Under the pieces are notes generated by a model. That model did no database searches, was not told the DNA's origin, and saw only the letters and a list, made by a program, of their open reading frames with translations. The position numbers and the translations under genes were made by a program. 11,880 nt of DNA from Candidatus Odinarchaeota archaeon. GTDB taxonomy: Archaea > Asgardarchaeota > JAGGXT01. This document shows positions 1-6,463 of this stretch, piece after piece. Numbering within the stretch: position 1 is the stretch's first letter; each line of letters opens with the position of its first letter. The stretch is from NCBI GenBank assembly GCA_021162905.1, contig JAGGXT010000070.1:1-11880 (forward strand), given 5' to 3'.

Positions 1-489
1 CTAATTAGTTGTATAGCGGTTGTTACGCTAATACGAAGTTTTTTAAGGGGAAGCAAAAATGCTTGGTATGCACTCACGATCATTTCTTGTTATTCGCTGA
101 TTGTCAGAGCATCCTTTTTCATCATTTACTTTCTAGGACTTCAAGAAACCTTACCATTGCTAAATATTAATCTTGTAGGAACCAGTACTTTTCTTAGTTC
201 TATAACCATGAGCCCTTTTAGTGTGGCATTTCTGTTTGTATCAAAAGTCTTTAACATCACAATAAACACACCAAATCCCACACTTGGTCTCTTTTCATTT
301 AGTATACTCATAATCCTGGTGGCGTTTTTATATTATCCACCAACACCATCCACTGCGGTATCTTTCATACTACTCTTCCTGCTCCCACATATTACACCTA
401 TTGCCTTTCCAACTATTATGTATCTGCTCCTACTAGTTTTTGATGCTGCTTACATATACTTGTTACTAACATATCGACCACTAAAATAA
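1..489 (+). CDS. Polytopic membrane protein, 3' part only (5' end outside window)
   Basis: The frame is open from the first base to a TAA at 487-489, so 162 C-terminal residues are visible and the true start lies upstream. A TTG at 157 is only an internal leucine codon: hydrophobic sequence continues in frame before it. The product is extremely hydrophobic, with about five or six likely membrane helices (roughly residues 1-12, 23-45, 70-90, 97-114, 118-133 and 136-157) joined by short loops, and it ends in a short basic tail (RPLK). Charged residues are nearly absent apart from a basic RSFLRGSK loop near the left edge. I do not recognise a family and see no catalytic motif. No neighbour on the same strand suggests a role; the next gene is a tRNA. 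Confidence 0.7.
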   Translation, partial: LISCIAVVTLIRSFLRGSKNAWYALTIISCYSLIVRASFFIIYFLGLQETLPLLNINLVGTSTFLSSITMSPFSVAFLFVSKVFNITINTPNPTLGLFSFSILIILVAFLYYPPTPSTAVSFILLFLLPHITPIAFPTIMYLLLLVFDAAYIYLLLTYRPLK

Positions 490-603
490 GTAGCTCAGCT
501 TACTAATAAGTAACAAGTTAGTTGACATGTTTACATCGTGTTTGAATAGTTATAGATGGGTGGAGTGGGAGTTATTTGAAAGTTGAATAAGCTGTAACCA
601 AAG

Positions 604-650
604 GTGTTAGGGGGATAATTGAAAAATAATTATATTTTGCTCCCTAACAC
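604..650. repeat. Long interrupted inverted repeat (hairpin)
   Basis: GTGTTAGGG (604-612) pairs perfectly with CCCTAACAC (642-650). The stem extends by one G-U and one G-C pair (613-614 with 640-641). After a six-base one-sided bulge (634-639), an inner stem ATAATT/AATTAT (615-620 with 628-633) closes a seven-base A-rich loop. It lies 115 bases past the membrane-protein stop. It could be a structured RNA 3' end, a DNA-binding site, or the remnant of a small inverted-repeat element. No long T-run follows, so a bacterial-style terminator is unlikely. Confidence 0.5.
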
Positions 651-833
651 AATTCTACTGGGTTCTACACAATTCTCCTAAGAAAACTCAAATACCATTA
701 TTGCAATAACACCCGATACAAAGAATAAACTGTAACTATAGTACACACATTTGAAAAAACCTACTCTATTATCTATAAATCCAAGACAAATGCAATCCCG
801 ACAGCAAAATTTTTAAACAAATACACTCTATCA

Positions 834-841
834 TTATAAAG
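834..841 (+). promoter_or_regulatory. TATA box of tRNA-Gln
   Basis: TTATAAAG is centred about 30 bases before the mature tRNA 5' end, which puts the transcript start a few bases upstream of the tRNA, as expected for an archaeal tRNA gene. The box sits between imperfect inverted arms (ACTCT at 825-829 and AGAGT at 840-844). Confidence 0.55.
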
Positions 842-867
842 AGTATACCAGACTGTAGAATTACCAC

Positions 868-940
868 AGCCCGGTGGTGTAGCGGCCAAGCATCGCCGGC
901 TTTGGCCCGGCGGACGGGAGTTCGAATCTCCCCCGGGCTA
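868..940 (+). tRNA. tRNA-Gln (anticodon UUG)
   Basis: A full cloverleaf can be drawn. The acceptor stem is AGCCCGG/CCGGGCT with discriminator A940. The D stem is GTGT/GCAT with two G-U pairs. The anticodon stem is GCCGG/CCGGC around the loop CTTTGGC, which reads TTG at positions 34-36. The T stem is GGGAG/CTCCC around TTCGAAT. CCA is not encoded and no intron is present. The A73 discriminator and AG start resemble archaeal tRNA-Gln. It decodes CAA glutamine codons and, by wobble, possibly CAG; archaea normally charge it through Glu-tRNA(Gln) amidation. It converges on the TPR/WD40 gene 35 bases downstream and marks the edge of the accessory zone. Confidence 0.95.
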
Positions 941-946
941 TCACTT

Positions 947-953
947 ATTTTTT
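947..953 (+). terminator. Oligo-T terminator after tRNA-Gln
   Basis: ATTTTTT begins seven bases after the tRNA discriminator. Archaeal RNA polymerase stops at such T-tracts on the non-template strand, so this probably ends the tRNA transcript before it enters the convergent gene. Confidence 0.5.
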
Positions 954-974
954 GTCGGCTGTGTATTATTTAGG

Positions 975-2185
975 CTACAGTATATTTGACAGGTCAAGGA
1001 CTGTCAGATCGGTGATCCACAGGAGGAGGAGCTGGTTATTATTCAGCCACGCGATTTTTTGGAGGAATTCGTCCATTTCTGGTTTATCTTTCAGCGGCTT
1101 TTTGAAACGCCATCGGTAGACTACTTGGCATTTTTGCACATTCCAGACTGCGATAGATGATGTGTTGTACAGCACGGCGAGGTACTTATTATTTGGGCTG
1201 ATTGACATATCGACTGGGAATACGTTTATGTTGGGAGGCGATCCATCAACAGCGTCCTGCTGCTCTTGTGGAGTGAGGTGGTAGAACGTATCAAGGCGCT
1301 GCTTGATGAACTGCTTGTTGAAGAAGAACTCATCGGACTTAAAACCGCGGATATAGTTCGGCCACATTTTTTGTTTTCTACGAGGCTTTTGAAGTCAGCG
1401 ACAGCGATTTCGGAGCGATGAGAGATTATTAAGAGACTGCCGTCCTCGGACCAGAGGTAGGAGCCTACTTCGTATTCTGGGTCCATGAAGCATGCGAAGA
1501 AGTTTTTGGAGATTTTATTGTTTTTTATTTGGTGGATGTATATGCCGTCTCTGCCGCTGACTGCGATATAATTTTCGGACGGATGGACTTCAAATGATGA
1601 GATTAAGTGTTCGATATTGTTGTTTATTGAGATTTTTATGTTCCTCAGAGGGTTTTTGACTATGATGAAGCCACATTCAGTACCGATTAGTATTTTTGGG
1701 TCTTTTCTGAACCAATGCATTCTGGCTGCTCTGGTGTGTTCTAATTCTTTGCTGAGATTTATTTTTCTAACGGCTTGTCCAGTAGATGTATCTATAAGGT
1801 GCAACATGTTATTGGAGGTTAATACTGCAATATGGCTGTCGTCTGGGCTCCATGAGAGGGATAATATTTTGTTATCGAAGGCTTGCTTTATTATTTCACT
1901 GCCAGTTTTAATATTTAGGACTGTTAGGGTATAAGGATTTTCGATGATGACTGCAGCGCGCTGTTTATTATGACTCAAAGCGAGCAAGTCATTTATGGGT
2001 TTATGGAATGATTTCAGGATTTTCAGTTTTTTAAGTTTGAGGAGCTTGTCGAGAGCTTCTTTATTTTTAGGGTCCATGTATATGACTTGCATGTAGAGGG
2101 ATGCTGCTTTCTCTACGTTACCGCTTTTCTCGTGCATTTGAGCTTGAGTTAGCATTTCATTTATTTGTGCTTTTTCGGCATTCAT
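975..2185 (-). CDS. TPR/WD40 beta-propeller protein, split by a one-base frameshift
   Basis: Two overlapping reverse frames are parts of one gene. The first (ATG at 2185) has a tetratricopeptide-like helical pair (about residues 5-50, with EKAASLYMQVIYMDPKNKEA) and then WD40-type blades with repeated motifs (LSWSPDDSHIAVL, HPSENYIAVSGRDGIYIH, LWSEDGSLLIIS). At 1367-1372 an A6 run (coding strand) breaks the frame after residue 273. Read-through in that frame gives an implausible serine-rich tail ending at 1226. One extra A would join it to the second frame (1367-975), which carries the last blades (MSISPNNKYLAVLY, IAWLNNNQLLLLW), giving 403 residues. The second ATG has no ribosome site. The first start has GGAG nine bases upstream and a TATA-like stretch near 2221-2233. 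G+C is about 45% by hand count over 1021-1380, higher than the sampled housekeeping lines. The likely role is a protein-interaction scaffold; the partner is unknown. The break may be a mutation, a sequencing indel or programmed slippage. Confidence 0.72.
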
Positions 2186-2392
2186 AATCTCATGCTCCTA
2201 TTCACAGAGGGGACAGAACAATTAAAATAAAGGTGTATTGCAAATAAAGTCCAATGCAAAGTCAGCAATCCAAGACAGAACTGTTTCTTCAATTATTATC
2301 TTTATTGCTTGATAGAATTCCAAAATGGCTACATTATAAACTCCCAATATATGATTAAAACAGGAGCAAGATGATTTTCATTTCAGCTTAGG

Positions 2393-2821
2393 TTATCTAT
2401 AATCACCAATAAAGATTACTTTCTCAGATTTTCTGGTTGCATTATAGAATCGCTCGTCTGCTGTAATTACTGTTCCATTTACGTTTTCCGCTAAAGTGAA
2501 ATATATTGAATCGTAGACTGTGATGTTAAAGTTTATTGCAATACGTAACGCATGATCTATCATATCCCAATCCATTGAGTGATAATTAATGGGGAGCTTC
2601 TTAATGATATTAGTAATCTCACTTAATGTGGATTCATCAATAACTCCAGATAGATAATACTTTCTTATCGCATTGGTAAACTCTGCTTGAATCAAATACG
2701 GCGCATGAAGATCTATTAAACCATCCTTGAAATCTTTTAATAATTGGATTGCGTTACTGCTAAATTTTTCTCTAACAAACCATTTTACGGCAACCGAGCA
2801 ATCTACGACAATTATTTTCAT
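2393..2821 (-). CDS. vapC: VapC-type PIN-domain ribonuclease toxin
   Basis: This 142-residue protein is a typical VapC. It opens with the PIN signature VDCSVAVKWF (Asp7), followed by Glu47 in QAEFTNA, Asp104 in TVYDSIYF and Asp122 in ITADERF. These four acidic residues match the Mg2+/Mn2+ site of PIN endoribonucleases, so it is probably catalytically intact. Known VapC toxins cut tRNA or rRNA and stop translation until neutralised by VapB; the target here cannot be read from sequence. Its ATG overlaps the vapB stop in an ATGA arrangement, so translation is coupled and the antitoxin is made first. It sits in the accessory zone between the broken WD40 gene and the decayed IS607 element, a common setting for toxin-antitoxin pairs. 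Confidence 0.92.
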   Translation of the reverse strand: MKIIVVDCSVAVKWFVREKFSSNAIQLLKDFKDGLIDLHAPYLIQAEFTNAIRKYYLSGVIDESTLSEITNIIKKLPINYHSMDWDMIDHALRIAINFNITVYDSIYFTLAENVNGTVITADERFYNATRKSEKVIFIGDYR

Positions 2822-3051
2822 CGGCTATCCCTATCCTCGCGGATAATCTTCGCAGATAGGTTTTCATCTATCTTTTTTGTTTTGCTTCTAACTTTCTCTA
2901 TTTCCTCCAATAGCATTTTCATTTTCTCCTCCCTCACCCTCCTCTCTAAATATTTCCTTACTTCTTCTGAATAGTTAATCTTTAACCTCTCTAGTTCTTC
3001 TTTTAACCGCTTAGGAATTCTAATACCTAAAACAGTACTATTCAACAACAT
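2818..3051 (-). CDS. vapB: VapB-type antitoxin (N-terminal DNA-binding domain)
   Basis: A small charged protein of 77 residues directly upstream of vapC, overlapping it by four bases (ATGA). The N-terminal strand STVLGIRIPKRLKEELERL, followed by helices, fits a ribbon-helix-helix DNA-binding domain. The middle and C-terminal part (about residues 30-77) is a highly charged helix expected to wrap VapC. I chose ATG 3051 over the longer frame from ATG 3069 because the TATA box at 3081-3088 places the transcript start near 3057, downstream of 3069, and because the 3064-3078 palindrome then lies wholly in the promoter as an operator. The extra six residues (MLSNRV) of the longer form add nothing to the fold. 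VapB probably represses its own operon, more strongly in complex with VapC. Confidence 0.85.
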   Translation of the reverse strand: MLLNSTVLGIRIPKRLKEELERLKINYSEEVRKYLERRVREEKMKMLLEEIEKVRSKTKKIDENLSAKIIREDRDSR

Positions 3052-3063
3052 CACCCTATTTGA

Positions 3064-3078
3064 TAACATATTATGTTA
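3064..3078. promoter_or_regulatory. Palindromic operator of vapBC
   Basis: TAACATA-T-TATGTTA is a perfect inverted repeat with seven-base arms and one central base. It lies between the TATA box and the vapB start, where a bound VapB/VapBC complex would block the polymerase. Ribbon-helix-helix antitoxins usually bind such short palindromes. The half-related sequence TGATAACA occurs at 3061-3068 and again at 3100-3107, on both sides of the TATA box, and may be extra contact sites. Confidence 0.6.
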
Positions 3079-3080
3079 AC

Positions 3081-3088
3081 TATTTATG
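3081..3088 (-). promoter_or_regulatory. TATA box of vapBC
   Basis: On the reverse strand this reads CATAAATA, a good archaeal TATA element. A start about 26 bases downstream would fall near 3057, giving a leader of only about six bases before ATG 3051. Confidence 0.5.
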
Positions 3089-3198
3089 TTTTTTTATTCT
3101 GATAACAAATACCAAATATTATTTTCTGAGTGAATGTGGCAACAGACAAAATCCTCTTAAAAACGCATAGATATCAGAGCAATTAGGAAAATTATTAT

Positions 3199-3374
3199 TG
3201 TGTCCCTTTTACGTAAGAGTTTCCAGCAATATCCAGAAGGACGATTTGGAAAGACAAATCGAAGCCATTGAGGAATACGCAAAAGAACGAGGTGGGCAAA
3301 TTAAAATCCCCAAGGATATCGAATCAGGACTCAATGAGAATTAGAAAAACTATCACAAGCTTCTCGACAGTGTG
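3199..3374 (+). pseudogene. tnpA: IS607-type serine recombinase TnpA, broken fragment
   Basis: The frame through 3210 reads YVRVSSN, then [20 protein letters not shown] and a DIESGLNEN segment: the start of the resolvase-type catalytic domain of IS607 TnpA. The nucleophile serine of the RVSS motif (codon 3222-3224) survives. An in-frame TAG at 3342-3344 sits where family members usually have arginine (GLNEN-R-K), and similarity continues past it in the same frame (KNYHKLLDSV) to about 3374. The N-terminal helix-turn-helix of intact TnpA is not found upstream, and the rest of the catalytic domain and the C-terminal oligomerisation helix are gone. The fragment cannot be functional. Confidence 0.78.
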
Positions 3375-3491
3375 GGGAAGTGTCGATGATTTAATCCCCA
3401 TGAACCCGGAGGGGAGTTGAGGCTGATGCAACCCAAGTCCATTGTGAAGGTAAGCATAAATGAAGGTACTTTTACTCGCTTTCCTCGATGA
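3361..3491 (+). pseudogene. tnpB: Probable TnpB C-terminal tail, frameshifted remnant
   Basis: The frame from 3361 reads TVWGSVDDLIPMNPEG and then stops at 3418-3420. The frame one base back continues ELRLMQPKSIVKVSINEGT to a TGA at 3489-3491. One missing G in the G4 run at 3411-3414 would join them. This Pro/Gly-rich, non-catalytic ending resembles the tails of archaeal TnpB proteins of IS607/IS605 elements as I remember them, and it is in the expected order after tnpA. The RuvC and zinc-ribbon domains of the RNA-guided nuclease are absent. The assignment rests on a short stretch and is moderate. Confidence 0.45.
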
Positions 3492-3552
3492 AAACTCACA
3501 ACGGACAGACTCCAAAAAAGTTAGATAGCTTGTAGAAAAATAGGAATCAAAA

Positions 3553-4851
3553 TTAAAGTGTAATATCTCTGAGTAATATTCCTTGGGTTCGCTCTGGTCC
3601 AAAGCTGGCCATCATTACTGGCACTTTGAGATAGTCTTCTATAAACTCTATATATTTTTTGACGTTTTCAGGAAGTTTTTGGATACCGCCTTTACATATT
3701 TCAGCCCATTCTTCTCTTGAGAAGTCATCCCACCCAGGAAGAGTTTCATATATTGGTTTGCATTCAGCAAATTCTTTCATGCTTGCGGGAACATAGTCGA
3801 TTTCGCCAAGGTCTTTATGGTAATATTTAACAGCAACTTTAAGTTCTTTTAAGCCAGATAAGACATCTAATTTAGTTATAGCAAGGTGAGTAAAGCGATT
3901 TAATCTATGAGCATGTTTAACTAATACTAAATCCAGCCAGCCACACCTTCTTGGCCTTCCAGTTGTTGTACCGTATTCATGGCCTCTTTTTCGTAAGTAT
4001 TCACCAATTTCATCTTTCAACTCTGTTGGTACGGGTCCTGTGCCAACTCTTGTTGTATAGGCTTTAACGACACCTATGACATATTTGATTTCAGACGGTG
4101 GCACACCCAGTCCAGTACATACACCGCCAACGGTTGAGTTTGAGCTTGTAGTAAATGGGTAAATTCCATGGTCTATATCCAAATGTGTGCCTTGTGCACC
4201 TTCAGCTAGTATCCACTTACCTTCTTCCAATGCCTTGTGTAATATAAGTGAGGTATCTTGAATTAAAGGTACTAGTCGGTCTTTGATTTTCTCAAGCTTT
4301 GCTAATACTTCATCTGGAGTTGGACATTCAATATTATATTTTTCAAAAATTGGCAACTTATAGTTAAAGAGAAGTTCTAATTTCTTCTTTAATTCTGAGA
4401 AGTCCTTCAGATCTACCATTCTTATGCCTATTCTGTCCATTTTATCAGCATAAGTTGGGCCTATACCTCTTTTGGTTGTTCCAGCAGCCAAATTTCCTTT
4501 TATACGTTCTTGTAAACCATCTAATAATTGGTGATAAGGCAGGATCATATGTGCTCTATCACTAATTATAATATTTGGTTTAATGCCCCTCGCTTCGAGA
4601 CTCTCTATTTCCTTAACCAACTTAAATGGATTAATAACCATTCCATTCCCTAAAATTGATAATTTTCCAGAGACAACACCAGATGGTATAAGATGGAACT
4701 TAAATGTTTCATTACCCACAACAACAGTATGACCAGCATTATCACCGCCCTGATATCTAGCTACGATATCAACACGACTGGCTAGGTAGTCAACAACACG
4801 CCCTTTTCCTTCATCACCCCATTGGGAACCAACTACAGCAATAATTGGCAT
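3553..4851 (-). CDS. purA: Adenylosuccinate synthetase
   Basis: PurA joins IMP and aspartate with GTP hydrolysis to make adenylosuccinate, the first step from IMP to AMP, in the cytoplasm. The 432-residue product has the full set of motifs: the GTP/Mg loop WGDEGKG (11-17, catalytic Asp13), GGDNAGHT with His41, GTTKRGIGPTYADK (124-137, IMP binding), EGAQGTHLDIDHG (217-229), KAYTTRVGTGPVPTEL (263-278), TTGRPRRCGW (296-305, IMP/aspartate loop), TKLDVLSGL (326-334) and FGPERTQGI (417-425). Its length matches bacterial and eukaryotic enzymes (about 430) rather than the shortened form of about 340 residues in many other archaea. AGGTAA lies eight to nine bases before ATG 4851 and a TATA box at 4906-4913 gives a leader of about 32 bases. 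It appears to be a single-gene unit, tail to tail with the IS607 relic. Confidence 0.97.
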   Translation of the reverse strand: MPIIAVVGSQWGDEGKGRVVDYLASRVDIVARYQGGDNAGHTVVVGNETFKFHLIPSGVVSGKLSILGNGMVINPFKLVKEIESLEARGIKPNIIISDRAHMILPYHQLLDGLQERIKGNLAAGTTKRGIGPTYADKMDRIGIRMVDLKDFSELKKKLELLFNYKLPIFEKYNIECPTPDEVLAKLEKIKDRLVPLIQDTSLILHKALEEGKWILAEGAQGTHLDIDHGIYPFTTSSNSTVGGVCTGLGVPPSEIKYVIGVVKAYTTRVGTGPVPTELKDEIGEYLRKRGHEYGTTTGRPRRCGWLDLVLVKHAHRLNRFTHLAITKLDVLSGLKELKVAVKYYHKDLGEIDYVPASMKEFAECKPIYETLPGWDDFSREEWAEICKGGIQKLPENVKKYIEFIEDYLKVPVMMASFGPERTQGILLRDITL

Positions 4852-4905
4852 AATTATTACCTACCACACTATCCCATTCAGACCATTTTACGTTTATCAT
4901 TATCA

Positions 4906-4913
4906 TTTAAAAA
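4906..4913 (-). promoter_or_regulatory. TATA box of purA
   Basis: The reverse strand reads TTTTTAAA, centred about 58 bases before the purA ATG. The implied transcript start is near 4883, upstream of the GGTAGGTAA ribosome site. Confidence 0.45.
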
Positions 4914-5000
4914 TTTAATTAAACCTTATATCAGAAATTTTCCGTGGTTTCTATATAATATAAAAATGAGATAAAAAAGAGATACAACAATCTTATATTA

Positions 5001-5648
5001 TTATTTTAGTACCTTTCCAGTTTCCATATACCATAAATACAAATCCAATTCTGCTAAATTGAGATTTGACCTTCTTGCAATTCCTCTCAATAAATTTTCA
5101 ATTTCCAAGTATTTTCTTTTCGTTAGCGTTTTTGGCTTTTTGATTAACTTATATCTCGCTAGTATGTCGATAATATGGAAGTCTATAATAGCAAAATTAG
5201 TATAGCCTATATTTCTTAAAAAGTGACTTGCTTCTTTATATCCAATTCCTTTTATATTTTTAACCAACCACTCTCTCAGTTTATTTTCATCATCAAAGGA
5301 GTTAATAATATCTTTTAACGAGTCCTTATATTTTCGCGCTTTTACAATATATTTTGCCCTAGTCTCGGGAAATCGATGCCCTAATTCTTTTAATTTTCTT
5401 GCTAACAGAGACTCTTGAAGTGTTAGGAGGCCATCTCCTAACACTTCTTGAATTTTTATACTTCTCTCGGCATTAAAATTAGCTGTTAAAATGCAAAAGC
5501 AAAGCTCTTTAAATATTTCATCACTTGATTTTTTACCGTTTTCTTTAAATTCTCTTATACGGGCATCTATTACCTTTTTTATTTGGCTCTTTTTCAAGTT
5601 TTCAATAGATTGCAGTAATTCTTTAATGCCATTATTACTCATTGACAT
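5001..5648 (-). CDS. ogg: 8-oxoguanine DNA glycosylase/AP lyase, Ogg2 type
   Basis: This bifunctional base-excision repair enzyme removes 8-oxoguanine and cuts at the resulting abasic site. The 215-residue protein is all-helical and matches the archaeal Ogg2 family, lacking the N-terminal beta domain of human OGG1. Landmarks are ELCFCILTANFNA (48-60), GHRFPETRAKYIVKAR (90-105), the helix-hairpin-helix KGIGYKEASHFLRNIG (133-148) with the Schiff-base lysine Lys138, and catalytic Asp156 in AIIDFHI. The 18-residue Lys-Asp spacing equals that of the Methanocaldococcus enzyme (Lys129/Asp147). The protein ends in lysine, as family members tend to. Phe157 occupies the place where many HhH-GPD relatives have arginine (DRHI). 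ATG 5648 is supported by GGTG five bases upstream; a second ATG two codons on is possible. It is probably monocistronic. Confidence 0.9.
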   Translation of the reverse strand: MSMSNNGIKELLQSIENLKKSQIKKVIDARIREFKENGKKSSDEIFKELCFCILTANFNAERSIKIQEVLGDGLLTLQESLLARKLKELGHRFPETRAKYIVKARKYKDSLKDIINSFDDENKLREWLVKNIKGIGYKEASHFLRNIGYTNFAIIDFHIIDILARYKLIKKPKTLTKRKYLEIENLLRGIARRSNLNLAELDLYLWYMETGKVLK

Positions 5649-5718
5649 TTTAACACCTTACCTTAATTAAAACAAATAATAATCATAGTATCGTAACTTA
5701 AGACCTACCTTGGCGATT

Positions 5719-5749
5719 CCATAATTTACGTGATTTTATAAATCTATGG
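5719..5749. repeat. Imperfect inverted repeat between divergent ogg and DUF998 genes
   Basis: CCATAATTTA (5719-5728) mirrors TAAATCTATGG (5739-5749) with one extra base in the right arm. It lies midway between the two divergent starts (5648 and 5882) and includes a TATA-like stretch on the reverse strand. It could be a regulator site, but A+T-rich DNA gives such matches by chance. Confidence 0.3.
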
Positions 5750-5827
5750 TTTGATTTTCGATATAGTATATAACCAAAAAGAATTCTTTAATTTAGAGCT
5801 TTCTTATTATTCATTATATAGCTAACA

Positions 5828-5837
5828 TTTTTATATT
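5828..5837 (+). promoter_or_regulatory. TATA box of DUF998 membrane protein gene
   Basis: TTTTTATATT is centred about 49 bases before ATG 5882, predicting a start near 5858 and a leader of about 24 bases that includes the GGAGGG ribosome site. Confidence 0.45.
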
Positions 5838-5881
5838 CTATCTTTTTGTTATATTGTGCTGATAGTTGTGGAGGGTTTCCT

Positions 5882-6463
5882 ATGAAAGACCTATTAAAGA
5901 TATCGAGCGTCTGTGGCATTCTAGCCCCAGTAGTAGCATATACGTTTATTTTTATATCAATAGCAAATGCTCCATGGTTCTCGTGGCAGTTAAATGCTTT
6001 GAGTGATTTGGGAGCTCATGCGGGTTCGGATTTAACATTCAATTTTGGATTGATGATTGCGGGCGTTTTATTGCTAATTTTTTCAATTGGCTTATACATA
6101 TACTTTAAGGATACTTTAAGCAAAAAAGGATCGATATTTCTAATTTTAGATTCTATCGCTCTTTTTGGGATCGGGCTTTTCCCAGAAACAGCAGGTAGAA
6201 TTCACTTTTACGTTTCGGTGATGTTTTTTGTTATGTTTCCTTTAGGATATTTAGTTTTTAGTATAGCTTTCTTACTAAGAAGAAATAACTTTTTATTAGT
6301 AGTAATAGCCTTGTTAGGGACTGTTGCATCCATAATTATTTGGAGTTTTCCTTGGAGCTCATTAGGTATTACAGGAGTTGCAATACCAGAGTTTTTGTCA
6401 TCTTTAATAGGCTCTCTTTGGGTAATTGCCATGTCTATTGAATTATATAGAAAGAGTGAATGA
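5882..6463 (+). CDS. DUF998-family integral membrane protein
   Basis: A 193-residue protein with six likely membrane helices (about 8-28, 52-74, 84-101, 108-132, 136-155 and 167-188). The first loop has the family signature WFSWQLNALSDLGAHAGS followed by FNFGLMIAG, and the third loop has FPETAGRIHFYVS, a conserved FP...IH pattern. This matches DUF998, a family of unknown function common in archaea and actinobacteria. The frame is open further upstream from a TTG at 5846, but ATG 5882 is preferred because GGAGGG (5870-5875) lies six bases before it and the longer N-terminus is polar and unlike the family. It is divergent from ogg and followed by ssb, which has its own promoter. Confidence 0.85.
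   Translation: MKDLLKISSVCGILAPVVAYTFIFISIANAPWFSWQLNALSDLGAHAGSDLTFNFGLMIAGVLLLIFSIGLYIYFKDTLSKKGSIFLILDSIALFGIGLFPETAGRIHFYVSVMFFVMFPLGYLVFSIAFLLRRNNFLLVVIALLGTVASIIIWSFPWSSLGITGVAIPEFLSSLIGSLWVIAMSIELYRKSE

Larger units (their letters stand above)
490..867. other. Non-coding stretch between membrane protein gene and tRNA-Gln
   Basis: These 378 bases hold no convincing gene. They contain the interrupted hairpin at 604-650, a 10-base direct repeat ACACAATTCT at 647-656 and 667-676 (20 bases apart, the first copy overlapping the hairpin foot), and the tRNA promoter near 834-841. A second T/A-rich box (TTTTTAAA, about 810-817) could be an alternative promoter. Nothing else stands out. Confidence 0.6.
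3199..3491 (+). mobile_element. Degraded IS607-family insertion sequence relic
   Basis: A fragment of the IS607 serine recombinase (TnpA) is followed at once by what looks like the C-terminal tail of the partner TnpB. Both carry stops or frameshifts, and the stretch between them, normally more than a kilobase, is missing. IS607 elements have no terminal inverted repeats, so ends cannot be defined here; the limits given are those of recognisable coding remains. The relic lies between vapBC and the 3' end of purA. Confidence 0.65.

Noticed and set aside
604..650. Hairpin as a bacterial-type rho-independent terminator
   Set aside because: It is 115 bases past the stop, the stem is interrupted and no T-run follows; archaeal termination does not need such hairpins.
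868..940. tRNA-Gln 3' end as a proven attachment site
   Set aside because: No second copy of the tRNA 3' end and no integrase gene linked to it were found in the window.
975..1367. Independent 130-residue gene starting at ATG 1367
   Set aside because: It has no ribosome site, and its content is the missing end of the upstream WD40 propeller, so a frameshifted single gene is the better reading.
1617..1934. Forward open frame inside the TPR/WD40 gene
   Set aside because: It is antisense to clear WD40 blades and has no ribosome site.
3324..3602. Reverse open frame of 92 codons
   Set aside because: It overlaps the purA 3' end in another frame and is antisense to the IS607 relic; it has no recognisable domain.
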